DNA from: an uncultured Bacteroidales bacterium
GTDB lineage: Bacteria; Bacteroidota; Bacteroidia; Bacteroidales; UBA932
Length of the DNA stretch: 64,000 bases
Reading direction: 5' to 3'
NCBI GenBank assembly: GCA_944323805.1
Contig: CALUTW010000004.1
Coordinates: forward strand, 62,001-126,000
Below the pieces are notes generated by a model. It worked only from the letters and a program-made list of their open reading frames with translations. It was not told the DNA's origin and searched no databases. Below are positions 1-8,696 of this stretch, piece by piece. The position numbers were made by a program, and so were the translations under genes. Numbering within the stretch: the first letter of the stretch is position 1; the number at the start of each line of letters is the position of its first letter.

Positions 1-248
1 AGGTACAGTTTCAGGCTCTTGCTCTCCACCATCCTTTCGTCCGGGATATAGCTGATCCTGATCTCAGCGAAGTCAGGCTGTCCCGTAATCGGACACAGGC
101 TTGTGAATTCCGGGCAATTGAACCTTACCCAGTAATCATTCTCGCGGTGTCTGTTCTCAAAGGTCTCAAGCACCTCAGGTGCATAGTCGCTCCTGTATTC
201 CGTCTTCCTGCCGAGCGACTTCAGCCCTTCATTTTCTCTTGTCTCCAT
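1..248 (-). CDS. queF: NADPH-dependent 7-cyano-7-deazaguanine (preQ0) reductase QueF, 3' part cut by window edge
   Basis: Cytosolic enzyme that reduces the nitrile of preQ0 to the amine preQ1 in queuosine biosynthesis. Translating the reverse strand from the ATG at 246-248 gives 82 codons before the window ends. They contain [20 protein letters not shown], the signature of the QueF family; the Cys in SLCP is the nucleophile that forms the thioimide with the substrate. The N-terminus is short, as in the single-domain (YkvM-like) type rather than the two-domain E. coli type. It lies 25 nt downstream of queC on the same strand, so substrate maker and user are probably co-transcribed. The remaining C-terminal part is outside the window. 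Confidence 0.93.
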   Translation of the reverse strand, partial: METRENEGLKSLGRKTEYRSDYAPEVLETFENRHRENDYWVRFNCPEFTSLCPITGQPDFAEIRISYIPDERMVESKSLKLY

Positions 249-273
249 AATGTCTGTAATTGTGATTATTCCT

Positions 274-948
274 CTATCTGGCATCTGCATGCCTTTCCGC
301 AAGATATTTCTCCAGCCCGGCCTTGCGCAACCGGCATGCCGGACAATGCCCGCAGCCGTCTCCCGGAATCCCGTTATAGCATGTCAGGGTCTCCTTCCTT
401 ATGATGTCCATGACCCCGAGACTGTCTGCCAGTGCCCATGTCTGCGCCTTGTCGAGCCACATCAGAGGGGTATGTATTACAAACTGCTCATCCATGGCAA
501 GATTCAGTGTCACATTGAGCGACCTTATAAACGAATCCCGGCAGTCGGGGTATCCGCTGTAGTCTGTCTGCGATACGCCAGTAACGATATTCATTATCCC
601 GTGTTCCCTTGCCCATACAGCGGCAATGCCCAGAAAAAACATGTTCCGTCCCGGGACAAATGTGTTGGGGAAGCTGTCGGCAGGCTTTTCAGCGTCCATC
701 TCAATGGAAGTATCAGTGAGAGCATTCTCGCCGAGTCTTCCGATCAGGGATACGTCCATGAGATTGAAGTCAGTGCCTGCCTTTGCCGCCAGACTGCGTG
801 CCATATCCACTTCAAGGCTATGCTTCTGCCCATAGGTAAATGTTATCGTATGGACTTCCCTGAATTGTTCCAGTGCCCAGTAGAGGCATGTCGTTGAATC
901 CTGCCCTCCGCTGAATACAACGAGGGCCTTGTCTTTGTCAAGTTGCAT
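274..948 (-). CDS. queC: 7-cyano-7-deazaguanine synthase QueC
   Basis: ATP-dependent enzyme converting 7-carboxy-7-deazaguanine plus ammonia to preQ0. The PP-loop ATP motif [16 protein letters not shown] is at residues 10-25 and the Zn-binding cysteine cluster is at the C-terminus (ETLTCYNG, then [13 protein letters not shown]). The start at 948 ([15 protein letters not shown]) puts the PP-loop at the usual distance from the N-terminus; the open frame extends 12 codons further upstream but that stretch is unlike the family. At 224 aa the length is normal. It sits 50 nt after the queuosine-precursor transporter and 25 nt before queF, forming a three-gene group. Confidence 0.96.
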   Translation of the reverse strand: MQLDKDKALVVFSGGQDSTTCLYWALEQFREVHTITFTYGQKHSLEVDMARSLAAKAGTDFNLMDVSLIGRLGENALTDTSIEMDAEKPADSFPNTFVPGRNMFFLGIAAVWAREHGIMNIVTGVSQTDYSGYPDCRDSFIRSLNVTLNLAMDEQFVIHTPLMWLDKAQTWALADSLGVMDIIRKETLTCYNGIPGDGCGHCPACRLRKAGLEKYLAERHADAR

Positions 949-998
949 GATATTGATTTTTATAGATGTCAGATAAGCCGGCATTCCGGCAAGTCATG

Positions 999-1715
999 TC
1001 AGATATCGGTAATCCTGAACGGATTGTACGAGATTCCCCTGTCAAAGGTATCCGTGCCCTCGTACTTTTTCACAGACCTGACGACAATGGCTGTCACAGG
1101 AAGGATCACTATCTCGTAGACAGTCTTCAGCACAATCTGCAGAACCATTAGTCTGAGCATGTTATCCCAGCCTATCCCCCAGAATGCAATCGGGAAGAAT
1201 ATAAGGGAATCTACAGTCTCGCCGCATACTGAGGATACCACAGCCCTCACGGAGAAGCGCCTGCCCCCGGAAGAGACCTTCATTATGCTCATTATCCACG
1301 CATTTACCGTGGACCCGGAAAGGAATGCGAGAAGGGAGGCCAGTGTAACACGCGGCGCAAGGGCAAAGATATAGTCAAAATGCTCGCCACCGTCCCAGAA
1401 ATCCGCTGCCGGAAGCAACCTGACAATCTGAGCCATTACCACCACGAAGAAATTCATGGCAAAGCCTGTCCAGATGACAAGCCTGGCCTTACGGTAGCCC
1501 CACACTTCCACTATGCAGTCATTGATGATATAGGAAACCGGGAAAATGAGCACACCCCCTGTCAATGCAAGAGGTCCTGCCTCAAAGACCTTTGTCTCGA
1601 AAAGATTGGATGCTATCAGGCACACATTGAAAACTATGGCCATCAGCACAAACGGTACGGACAGCATCACTCGCTGTCGCGGGGCCTCGGCCCCTTGAAT
1701 CTGATTTATTTTCAT
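999..1715 (-). CDS. Queuosine precursor transporter, YhhQ/VUT family
   Basis: Inner-membrane protein of 238 aa with about six hydrophobic segments. The family (formerly DUF165, E. coli YhhQ) imports preQ0/preQ1 or queuine. Family features visible are the polar patch IINDCIVEVWGYRKAR after the second segment, the VASLLAFLSGSTVNAWIM-like segment, and VCGETVDSLIFFPIAFWG. The start is set at 1715 (MKINQIQ); the frame is open back to 1811, but that would overlap the upstream HAD gene and adds no plausible domain. Being upstream of queC-queF supports the queuosine role. Which precursor it prefers cannot be read from sequence. Confidence 0.88.
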   Translation of the reverse strand: MKINQIQGAEAPRQRVMLSVPFVLMAIVFNVCLIASNLFETKVFEAGPLALTGGVLIFPVSYIINDCIVEVWGYRKARLVIWTGFAMNFFVVVMAQIVRLLPAADFWDGGEHFDYIFALAPRVTLASLLAFLSGSTVNAWIMSIMKVSSGGRRFSVRAVVSSVCGETVDSLIFFPIAFWGIGWDNMLRLMVLQIVLKTVYEIVILPVTAIVVRSVKKYEGTDTFDRGISYNPFRITDI

Positions 1716-1758
1716 CTTCTTGTTTTTTAAGTGGTTACCAAGCACACTGATTAATATT

Positions 1759-2442
1759 TCAAATATCTGTTCCGGACGCTGCCATGGTGTCTGCCAGAAG
1801 CATGCGTTCAAGGCTCCTGCCCAGCAGGCGTCTCGGGACTCTTGACGGACCGGGAGAAAAGTCCACCAGGTCCGGGCCTACCATGATACATCTCATGGAA
1901 GCTTCCGATGCAGCCCGAATTCCGGTCATGGAATCCTCGACCGCCACAGCCTGACCGGCATCAAGACCCGTCAGCTCCAATGCCTTCAGATATGGCTCGG
2001 GAGAAGGCTTCGGATGACTGACATCATCAGCGGACACCGTTGCGCAGAACAGGCCTTCAAGCCGGAAATGGCTCACGGCCATATCTACCTGCCATGCCGA
2101 GGAATTGCTTACCAGGGCCAGTCTGACCCCCATGTCCTTAAGCCGTGTCAGCAGCTCAGGTATCCCATCCTCAAGCCTGGCAAGGCTGGCGAATGACGAG
2201 GCATATATCCTGTCCGCCTCCCGGACAATGCCGGCAAGGGCCTCTTCGGAAAACCTGCCCATGGATTCAAGTACGGTCCTGACCGCATCTTCCGTGGACA
2301 GGCTGAAACCGTCCGACTCTTCAAGAACAGACAGGTCGAGCCTGAAACGGGACTGTATCGACATGATGACATGGTGCCACAGGCTGTCTGTGTCCAATAT
2401 TACCCCGTCCATGTCGAAAAACACGCCCCGGTCCTGCAGCAT
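1759..2442 (-). CDS. HAD-superfamily phosphatase (beta-phosphoglucomutase/HxpB-like)
   Basis: Cytosolic phosphatase of 227 aa with all HAD motifs: motif I FFDMDGVILDTDSLW (residues 8-22; first Asp is the nucleophile), motif II LVSNSS, motif III Lys in HPKPSPEPYLKALE, and motif IV VEDSMTGIRAA. A helical cap lies between motifs I and II. Its start codon overlaps the stop of thiD (TAATG), so it is translationally coupled to a thiamine-salvage gene and follows tenA. This makes a thiamine-phosphate or HMP-phosphate phosphatase role attractive, but that is an inference; by sequence it also resembles sugar-phosphate phosphatases. Confidence 0.85.
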   Translation of the reverse strand: MLQDRGVFFDMDGVILDTDSLWHHVIMSIQSRFRLDLSVLEESDGFSLSTEDAVRTVLESMGRFSEEALAGIVREADRIYASSFASLARLEDGIPELLTRLKDMGVRLALVSNSSAWQVDMAVSHFRLEGLFCATVSADDVSHPKPSPEPYLKALELTGLDAGQAVAVEDSMTGIRAASEASMRCIMVGPDLVDFSPGPSRVPRRLLGRSLERMLLADTMAASGTDI

Positions 2443-3251
2443 TACTCCCAGAAATTGAAGAAATGATGCACAGGGCCATGCCCATGCCCGATTTCATATT
2501 CCGCTCCGGCCTCGATTGCCTTCGCGATATATTCCTTTGCATTCATGACGGCTTCATCCAGGCCGAATCCCCTTGCAAGGAATGCCGCGACAGCCGATGA
2601 GAGGGTGCACCCTGTCCCGTGCGTATTCCTTGTATCCAGCCTTCTGGATGTCAGCTCCAGGATACTGTCTGTCTCGGCATTATAGAACACATCCGTCAGT
2701 TCCGCGTCCGAAAGATGACCGGCTTTCAGCAGCACCGACACTTTCCTGTCCTGAGACAGCCTGCGGGCACAGTCAGGAAGTTCATCCTGTGAAACAATCT
2801 TCTTCCCGAGCAGGATCTCCGCTTCGGGAATATTCGGGGTAATTATCCTGGAGAACGGTATCAGCTCATCCCTGAGCGTCCCGATAGCCTCCTTCTCGAG
2901 CAGAGGGTCGCCTGATGTGGCCACCATGACCGGATCAAGGACAATATTGCCTGCCCCGAACTCAGCCAGAGTATCCTTTACCGTACGGATCAGTTCCGAG
3001 CTGTGAAGCATACCGATCTTGACGGCATCCGCGCCGATATCTCCCAGGACAGAACGTATCTGCCCGCGGACAAAGTCCGGAGGAATCGGGAATACGCCCG
3101 ACACACCCACGGTATTCTCGTCGACAACCGCTACTACAGCCGTGGCCCCGTAACAGCCGCACGCAGAGAATGTCTTGAGGTCCGCCTGAAGTCCGGCGCC
3201 ACCGCTGGGGTCGCTTCCGGCAATCGATAAAGCCACATTATATCTTCTCAT
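2442..3251 (-). CDS. thiD: Hydroxymethylpyrimidine/phosphomethylpyrimidine kinase ThiD
   Basis: Ribokinase-fold kinase (269 aa) that phosphorylates HMP to HMP-P and then HMP-PP for thiamine synthesis. Seen are the N-terminal LSIAGSDPSGGAGLQADLKT (about residues 8-27), the central LDPVMVATSGDPLLE, and the C-terminal anion-hole motif NTHGTGCTLSSAVAAF. Length is that of stand-alone ThiD, without fused ThiE or TenA. It lies 6 nt downstream of tenA and overlaps the HAD gene by one base, so tenA-thiD-HAD behave as one unit. There is no space for a TPP riboswitch directly upstream. Confidence 0.95.
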   Translation of the reverse strand: MRRYNVALSIAGSDPSGGAGLQADLKTFSACGCYGATAVVAVVDENTVGVSGVFPIPPDFVRGQIRSVLGDIGADAVKIGMLHSSELIRTVKDTLAEFGAGNIVLDPVMVATSGDPLLEKEAIGTLRDELIPFSRIITPNIPEAEILLGKKIVSQDELPDCARRLSQDRKVSVLLKAGHLSDAELTDVFYNAETDSILELTSRRLDTRNTHGTGCTLSSAVAAFLARGFGLDEAVMNAKEYIAKAIEAGAEYEIGHGHGPVHHFFNFWE

Positions 3252-3257
3252 ATCAAT

Positions 3258-3929
3258 TCAGATTTGCCATTGTCCCATTTCATAGGCGTTGTTCCAGAAC
3301 ATCCATTCCAGCCTGACCCCTGTCAGAAAGGCATCAGTCATCCTTTCCCGGTCCTCAGGGCCTGCCTCCGATGCATATCTGTCACATATCCCGGCTATCA
3401 TTTCCGTAGAGCTCCCGAAATCGCTGCTGCCATAGGCTTCTATCCAGTCCCGGTATGGGTTGGTCTCAAGGGATGCACTCCCGTATATATGCCTTCCAGC
3501 CTCCTCATATACGACAAAACACGGAAGCACCGATGCAAGCGCTACTTCAAGCGGCTCGGCAATTACCTGCCTCCAGAGATGGGAGGAACACAGCAGACAC
3601 ACCGGCGAAGGGCGGGAATCTCCGGAAAAGTCACGGAGAAAGCTGTCATGCATGGACCTCTCCGCATCAAGATTTTCGGCAGCAAGCCGCAGGAACAGAG
3701 CCATGTCTGAAGGCTCCGGAAATCTGGAGGCCAGCGCGGCCATCGCCCGTCCGTATTCCTTAAGATAAGCAGAGTCCTGCCCGAGATAGTACATGAACCT
3801 TTCCCTGGAAAGAGTCCCGGAAGCAAGCTCCGTCAGGAAAGGGAGACGGAGAATCTCCCTGTATACAGGCCCGGCCTTTTCCCATGCCATGGCACTCCAT
3901 GATGACCGGTTGCGTCCCAGGGAATCCAT
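3258..3929 (-). CDS. tenA: Thiaminase II / aminopyrimidine aminohydrolase TenA
   Basis: Cytosolic all-helical enzyme (223 aa) that hydrolyses aminopyrimidine breakdown products of thiamine to HMP, feeding ThiD. Recognisable TenA features are FLTELASGTLSRERFMYYLG near residues 30-50, the LPCFVVYEEAGRHI segment bearing the presumed catalytic Cys, and YRDWIEAYGSSDF near residue 165. Two nt separate it from the methyltransferase gene upstream and 6 nt from thiD downstream. Together they suggest salvage of the thiamine pyrimidine moiety. Whether it is the TenA_C or TenA_E type has not been settled beyond the presence of the Cys. Confidence 0.92.
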   Translation of the reverse strand: MDSLGRNRSSWSAMAWEKAGPVYREILRLPFLTELASGTLSRERFMYYLGQDSAYLKEYGRAMAALASRFPEPSDMALFLRLAAENLDAERSMHDSFLRDFSGDSRPSPVCLLCSSHLWRQVIAEPLEVALASVLPCFVVYEEAGRHIYGSASLETNPYRDWIEAYGSSDFGSSTEMIAGICDRYASEAGPEDRERMTDAFLTGVRLEWMFWNNAYEMGQWQI

Positions 3930-3931
3930 GC

Positions 3932-4636
3932 CTATCTTGATTTATAACCGCATATCGCAACGTAGTCGCCCCTGTCAAATCCGGCTACAGGCTGCTCGAC
4001 AATGTCTGAGGAGTACATAGGATGTACAGTCAGGGTCTGGGCATACTCAAAACCCGAGAAACCGGTTCGCTCCATTGCCGAGACCTTCTCTGCAGTTGTT
4101 CTCCAGCAGGCTTTGGACACCAGCTCAATAGGATACGGATCACGCGGACATACCCCCTCAAGAAGAGGATGGTCCCATGTCCCTACAGCCTTCGCAAGGT
4201 TGTACAGAAGTCCATACGAGCTTTCCTTAGGGATATCGATAAGGACTACTTTCCCTCCTTCCCTGAGGGATTCATAGCTCCTTTGCAGGGCCTTGTCCAG
4301 GTCAGTGATATATCCGGGACATCCGTTGTACAATATTGTATCATATGCTTCCGGATAGACCGGGCATTCCTCCGCCGTCGCTATCTCCACATTCATGCCT
4401 CTTGCCCTTGCTATGGCAGCCATATCGGCAGACGGCTCGATGCCGTCAGTGATACAGATGCCGTAGTCTGACTTCAGTATCTGCTCGAAAAGGCCGCTGC
4501 CGCATCCGACAGACAGTATCTTTTCCCCTCTGGACAGGAAATACGCAACAAGGGCGGCTTCCGAATACAGCACATTCCGGTTGTCCATGAACCAGGAATC
4601 GTACTTTTCTGCATAGGAATCGAAACTTCTGTCCAT
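3932..4636 (-). CDS. Class I SAM-dependent methyltransferase of unknown substrate
   Basis: Protein of 234 aa with a Rossmann methyltransferase core: motif I KILSVGCGSGLFEQIL at about residues 40-55, an acidic residue at the end of strand 2 (GIEPSADM), and a strand-4 segment YDTILYNGCPGYITDLDKAL followed by LREGGKVVLIDIP. The N-terminus MDRSFDSYAEKYDSWFMDN is typical of small-molecule methyltransferases. It is sandwiched between prfA (1 nt) and tenA (2 nt). The position suggests co-expression with thiamine salvage but gives no substrate. It is not HemK/PrmC, the usual prfA partner: the NPPY motif is absent. Confidence 0.85.
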   Translation of the reverse strand: MDRSFDSYAEKYDSWFMDNRNVLYSEAALVAYFLSRGEKILSVGCGSGLFEQILKSDYGICITDGIEPSADMAAIARARGMNVEIATAEECPVYPEAYDTILYNGCPGYITDLDKALQRSYESLREGGKVVLIDIPKESSYGLLYNLAKAVGTWDHPLLEGVCPRDPYPIELVSKACWRTTAEKVSAMERTGFSGFEYAQTLTVHPMYSSDIVEQPVAGFDRGDYVAICGYKSR

Positions 4637-4637
4637 A

Positions 4638-5723
4638 TCATTCAGCCGCTTTCAGACGTTCTGCATTCTCGGCAACCTGGAGCTGGTCAAGCAGTTCCTG
4701 AATCTCCCCGTCCATGAATACCGGAAGATTATACATGGTATAGTTGATCCTGTGGTCCGTGACACGGGACTGCGGATAGTTATACGTACGTATCTTCGCC
4801 GACCTGTCTCCGGTGGAGACCATCGTCTTCCTCTTTGCGGAGATCTCATTGAGATATTTCTCGTACTCCATGTTATAAAGCCTCGTACGGAGCTCCGCGA
4901 GAGCCTTGTCGAAGTTCTTCAGCTGGGACTTCTCGTCCTGGCACTGGACCACGATGCCTGACGGGATATGGGTCAGGCGGATAGCGGAATATGTCGTATT
5001 GACAGACTGTCCTCCAGGTCCGGACGAGCAGAATGTATCCTTGCGGATATCATTCATGTTCAGCTCTATGTCGAATTCATCAGCCTCAGGAAGGACAGCT
5101 ACAGACGCTGCAGAGGTATGTACACGCCCCTGTGTCTCCGTCTGTGGCACTCGCTGCACACGGTGGACACCGGACTCGTATTTGAGCACGCCATACACGC
5201 CTTCCCCGGATACCTTGAAGACAACCTCCTTGAATCCTCCGGCCGCACCTTCCGACTGGCTTGTCACTTCCATCTTCCAGCCGCGCTTCTCCACATATTT
5301 CGAATACATGCGGAACAGGTCCCCGGCAAATATAGCCGCCTCGTCCCCGCCTGTACCTCCTCGGATCTCCACTATCGCATTCTTGCTGTCCTGCGGGTCC
5401 GCCGGGATCAGAAGGAGCTTGATCTCCTGCTCCATGTCAGGAATCTTCGGCTCTATTCCTGCAATCTCCTCCTTTGCCATCTCCTTAAGCTCCTCATCCT
5501 TCTCGTTGGCAAGGATATCCTTTGCCGACTCATAGTCCTCAAGCATCTTCTTGTATTCCAGTCCAGCCTTGATTATAGGTGCAAGTTCCTTATACTCCTT
5601 GTTCAGCTGCACGTATTTCTTCATGTCGGAAATAACTGCAGGATCAGACAGCTGGGCCTGAAGCGACTCGTACTTGTCCTGTAACCCGAGGACCTTCTCC
5701 AGTAATGTGTTCTTTTCTGCCAT
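4638..5723 (-). CDS. prfA: Peptide chain release factor 1
   Basis: Ribosome-bound factor that terminates translation at UAA and UAG. It has 361 aa, normal for RF1. The GGQ loop is in [20 protein letters not shown] (about residue 233) and the codon-recognition tripeptide is PQT in [20 protein letters not shown]; the Pro-x-Thr form is diagnostic of RF1 as opposed to the Ser-Pro-Phe of RF2. The Gln of GGQ is the methylation target of PrmC, which is not encoded next to it. First gene of the prfA-methyltransferase-tenA-thiD-HAD run; 68 nt separate it from the upstream gene. Confidence 0.97.
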   Translation of the reverse strand: MAEKNTLLEKVLGLQDKYESLQAQLSDPAVISDMKKYVQLNKEYKELAPIIKAGLEYKKMLEDYESAKDILANEKDEELKEMAKEEIAGIEPKIPDMEQEIKLLLIPADPQDSKNAIVEIRGGTGGDEAAIFAGDLFRMYSKYVEKRGWKMEVTSQSEGAAGGFKEVVFKVSGEGVYGVLKYESGVHRVQRVPQTETQGRVHTSAASVAVLPEADEFDIELNMNDIRKDTFCSSGPGGQSVNTTYSAIRLTHIPSGIVVQCQDEKSQLKNFDKALAELRTRLYNMEYEKYLNEISAKRKTMVSTGDRSAKIRTYNYPQSRVTDHRINYTMYNLPVFMDGEIQELLDQLQVAENAERLKAAE

Positions 5724-5791
5724 ATGTATCTTTCAGTTCTTTCATTTTACCGGACAGCCATGACCGGCCTGCCCGAAATATTCCCTGCCCC

Positions 5792-6916
5792 TCAGATTGA
5801 CTTGATGTAGCATCTTCTTCTCATATACAGCTCATGTTCATACCTGTCCCACACGTTCACAGCCAGATTGGTCTCGATCTGAGGGTTGGCTATCGCCCAT
5901 CTGACACCGGCCTCCCTGTACTTTGTGGCCATGATTGAATGATAGACCGATGACACCCCCGTATTCTGCCATTTCGGGGCAGCCCCGTTAAGCATGAGGT
6001 CGATTGTATCGAACTTCCTGAATGCCCTCAGGAAATGTATCCATCCGAAAGGAAAAAGTGAGCCCTTGGCTTTCTGCAGGGCCTTCGATATGCTCGGGAA
6101 AGAGATGCCGAAGGCTGCAATCTCCCTGTTCTCGTCAAAGAGAAAACAGCAGAGCCTCTTGTCAAGGAAGCCGAGCGTCTGCGCCGCCTCCTCTTCTATC
6201 TCCTCATCCGTAAAAGGTATGAAATTGTATACGTTGTCTGCAAAACTCTCATTGTATATGCGGAAGAATTCGCGCACAAGAGCCTTGTCATGCTTCAGAT
6301 CGTCGATATTCCCTTCCGTAAGACGGTATCTCTCCTTAAGCCTTCCGGCTATCGCCGCCAGCTTGTCAGGGACACCCTGGTCAGCCTTCATCTTGTACTG
6401 CAGCCAGTCGCACTCCTTCACGTAGCCTAGGGCCGTGACAAGGTCATTGTAATACGGATAGTTGTAGATGCAGTTGAACGGGGCAAGATTCTCGAACCCC
6501 TCTACAAGCATGCCCTGCTTGCCGAGCGTATTATAATACAGAGGTCCGTGTATCTCATTCATCCCCTGCGACCTGGCCCACTCCTCCGCCGTACCGAGCA
6601 ACAGCCGTGCGACTTCGATGTCATTAATGGTGTCGAACCATCCGAAACGGGCACGCTTCTTTCCATAACGCTCATTGTAGCGCGGATTTATCATCCCGCA
6701 TATGCGTCCCACCACCTTCCTGCCGTCCATCGCAAGCCACATGATCCGGCTGCAATATTTCAGGGACGAGACCTTTGTAAGGGACTTTACCTGGTCGGAA
6801 TGCAGGGCAGGGACATACTGCGGACATCCTTTATAGAGTTTGTCGGGAAAGGAGATGAATTTCTTGAGATCTTTCCTTGTCTTGACTTCAACTATCCTGT
6901 AATCAGCCATTTGCAT
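5792..6916 (-). CDS. GNAT-fold acetyltransferase-like protein (YghO-like)
   Basis: Protein of 374 aa, cytosolic by composition. The first half has an N-acetyltransferase-like fold: MWLAMDGRKVVGRICGMINP (strands 3-4 of GNAT) and ARLLLGTAEEWARSQGMNEIHGPL. The C-terminal half looks like a second, degenerate GNAT repeat (REIAAFGISFPSISKAL; GVSSVYHSIMATKYREAGV). Such proteins are widespread in Bacteroidota and resemble E. coli YghO; no substrate is known to me. Start at 6916 (MQMADYRIVEV); the frame is open to 6985 but a TTTC-N21-TATTTTTG promoter lies inside that extension, so the shorter start fits. Confidence 0.7.
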   Translation of the reverse strand: MQMADYRIVEVKTRKDLKKFISFPDKLYKGCPQYVPALHSDQVKSLTKVSSLKYCSRIMWLAMDGRKVVGRICGMINPRYNERYGKKRARFGWFDTINDIEVARLLLGTAEEWARSQGMNEIHGPLYYNTLGKQGMLVEGFENLAPFNCIYNYPYYNDLVTALGYVKECDWLQYKMKADQGVPDKLAAIAGRLKERYRLTEGNIDDLKHDKALVREFFRIYNESFADNVYNFIPFTDEEIEEEAAQTLGFLDKRLCCFLFDENREIAAFGISFPSISKALQKAKGSLFPFGWIHFLRAFRKFDTIDLMLNGAAPKWQNTGVSSVYHSIMATKYREAGVRWAIANPQIETNLAVNVWDRYEHELYMRRRCYIKSI

Positions 6917-6939
6917 ACAATTAATTTTCACACGGGATA

Positions 6940-6972
6940 CAAAAATACGAAAAACCTTTAAATTGGCAGAAA
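6940..6972 (-). promoter_or_regulatory. Bacteroidota-type promoter for the GNAT-like gene
   Basis: On the minus strand TTTC (6972-6969) is followed after 21 nt by TATTTTTG (6947-6940), matching the Bacteroidota -33/-7 consensus TTTG-N19-21-TAnnTTTG with one change. It ends 23 nt before the chosen ATG at 6916. Confidence 0.6.
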
Positions 6973-6981
6973 AATATGACG

Positions 6982-7716
6982 TCAATCTGCCTCCGGGGTC
7001 TTTTCAAGCAGATGAGTCAGGACCGCCTGCGCACACACGCATCCGAATACCGCAGGCATGTAGGATATGGTCCCGACCTGCGACTTCTTGTTCCGTTCAT
7101 CGCATTCCACAATGGCCGACCTGTCCGGAAGCTCTTCCGAGAACACCACCTTGAAACCCTTTCTTATCCCCATCCTTCTCAACCGTTTGCGTACTACGAA
7201 TGCGAGAGGGCAATTGTATGATTTCGATATGTCGGCAATCCTTACTTTCGTGGCATCGGTCTTGGCCCCGGCGCCCATGGACGACACATGGGGGATATGG
7301 TTGTCCATGCAATATTTTATAAGGGCCATCTTGGGAGACAGGGTGTCAATGGCATCTACAAGATAATCAATCCTGTATCCGCCCAGCACCCGGGCGACAT
7401 CATCCACATCGAGATATGTCTTCAGCACCGTCAGGTCGAGGGCCGGATTGATGTCTTTCAGCCTTTCTGACAGGACATCGCATTTCATCCGGCCGACCGT
7501 CGAATCAAGAGCCAGCAGCTGCCGGTTCTTGTTGGTAACGGATACTATATCGCTGTCCAGTATTATAAGATGCCCCACTCCGGCCCTCACAATCATTTCA
7601 GCCGCATATCCTCCGACTCCTCCGACTCCTATTACCGCCACACAGGCTTCCTCAAGTCTTCTGAGTCCGTCTTCTCCCGCCAGCATTGCGGTCCGTTCCT
7701 TCCATTCTTCTGCCAT
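6982..7716 (-). CDS. tcdA: tRNA threonylcarbamoyladenosine dehydratase TcdA (ThiF/E1-like)
   Basis: ATP-dependent enzyme that cyclises t6A37 of tRNA to ct6A. The 244 aa E1-like fold shows the nucleotide-binding IGVGGVGGYAAEMIVRAGVG (residues 30-49), the Asp and Arg motifs ILDSDIVSVTNKNRQ, and the VDAIDTLSPKMALI segment. SMGAGAKTDATKVRIADI is the TcdA-specific stretch after strand 6, which separates it from MoeB and ThiF. No MoaD or ThiS partner is nearby. It lies 45 nt downstream of mazG on the same strand. Confidence 0.92.
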   Translation of the reverse strand: MAEEWKERTAMLAGEDGLRRLEEACVAVIGVGGVGGYAAEMIVRAGVGHLIILDSDIVSVTNKNRQLLALDSTVGRMKCDVLSERLKDINPALDLTVLKTYLDVDDVARVLGGYRIDYLVDAIDTLSPKMALIKYCMDNHIPHVSSMGAGAKTDATKVRIADISKSYNCPLAFVVRKRLRRMGIRKGFKVVFSEELPDRSAIVECDERNKKSQVGTISYMPAVFGCVCAQAVLTHLLEKTPEAD

Positions 7717-7761
7717 ACCAGTCCTTGTTTAATGCCCCACAGCATGCTGCGGCAGGCCGCA

Positions 7762-8583
7762 CTACAGTCCCTTTTCCTTGGCCTCGTCCCACAATGCATC
7801 CATCTCGGCCAGGGTCATGTCCTTAAGATTGCGGCCCTGCCTTATGGTATGTTCCTCAAGATATGTGAAGCGTCTTCTGAACTTGGCGCATGTGCGCTCC
7901 AGGGCCGTATCGGGATTCAGCCCGTAAAGCCGTGCGGCATTGACCACGGCAAAAAGATAGTCCCCGAGCTCGTTCTCGGCCCGCGCATATGCCTCTTTCC
8001 TCGAAGCCTCGTCCGCCGCATTCTCCATGGAGTCCAGCTCCGCCTGGTATTCCCCGAGCTCTTCCCTGACCTTGTCCCATACCTGAGACCTGTCTTCCCA
8101 GTCAAAGCCTACCCCGCGTGCCTTGTCCTGCATCCTGTATGCCTTCAGCAGCGGAGGAAGAGTCTCAGGCACTCCTGACAGCACGGTCCTGTTGCCGCCC
8201 TTCTCCTTCATCTTGAGCATCTCCCAGTTTTTGACGACCTCAGCGGAATCAGCCACCTCGACAGAGGAAAATACGTGGGGATGCCTGTATATTAGCTTGT
8301 CACTCAGAAAATTGATGACATCCACAATATCGTATGTTCCGTTCTCCTCACCTATCTTGGCATAGAACAGCACATGCAGGAGCACATCCCCGAGCTCCTT
8401 GGAGATATTCCTGTCATCCTTCTTCAGTATGGCGTCGCTCAGCTCGTACACCTCCTCGATAGTCTGCGGACGCAGGGAATCGGTGGTCTGCTCCCTGTCC
8501 CACGGGCACTTCTGCCTCAATTCGTCCAGGATATCCAGTATCCTGCCAAATGCTTCAAGCTTTTCTTCCCTTGATTTCATCAT
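7762..8583 (-). CDS. mazG: Nucleoside triphosphate pyrophosphohydrolase MazG
   Basis: House-cleaning enzyme (273 aa) that hydrolyses NTPs to NMP and pyrophosphate. Two MazG domains are present. The N-terminal one has CPWDREQTTDSLRPQTIEEV and the metal-binding pattern EVYELSDAI...KELGDVLLHV; the C-terminal one has ARAENELGDYLFAVVNAARL. Length and arrangement match E. coli-type MazG. A second ATG one codon later (MKSREEK, 8580) is equally possible. A TACATTTG promoter box lies 18 nt upstream, divergent from the CoA-transferase. Confidence 0.95.
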   Translation of the reverse strand: MMKSREEKLEAFGRILDILDELRQKCPWDREQTTDSLRPQTIEEVYELSDAILKKDDRNISKELGDVLLHVLFYAKIGEENGTYDIVDVINFLSDKLIYRHPHVFSSVEVADSAEVVKNWEMLKMKEKGGNRTVLSGVPETLPPLLKAYRMQDKARGVGFDWEDRSQVWDKVREELGEYQAELDSMENAADEASRKEAYARAENELGDYLFAVVNAARLYGLNPDTALERTCAKFRRRFTYLEEHTIRQGRNLKDMTLAEMDALWDEAKEKGL

Positions 8584-8600
8584 CTTCGTATTTGCGACTG

Positions 8601-8646
8601 CAAATGTACAAAATGTTAGGAATTTAAACTATAAATACTATATTTG
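8601..8646. promoter_or_regulatory. Divergent promoter region between mazG and the CoA-transferase
   Basis: The 113-nt gap holds two -7 boxes on opposite strands. For mazG the minus strand reads TACATTTG (8608-8601) with no clear -33. For the CoA-transferase the plus strand reads TTAG (8616-8619), 19 nt, then TATATTTG (8639-8646). The latter would start transcription about 45 nt before the ATG at 8697. Confidence 0.55.
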
Positions 8647-8696
8647 GCAGGAAATTTCACAAGACCTAAGGAATAATCACATAATTGAAACAGGGT

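Noticed and set aside
3930..5800. TPP riboswitch ahead of tenA-thiD
   Set aside because: The gap to the upstream gene is 2 nt and the prfA leader shows no thi-box pattern.
6977..6984. TGACGTCA palindrome
   Set aside because: It overlaps the stop codon of tcdA and is a single 8-nt palindrome without repeats or spacing that suggest an operator.
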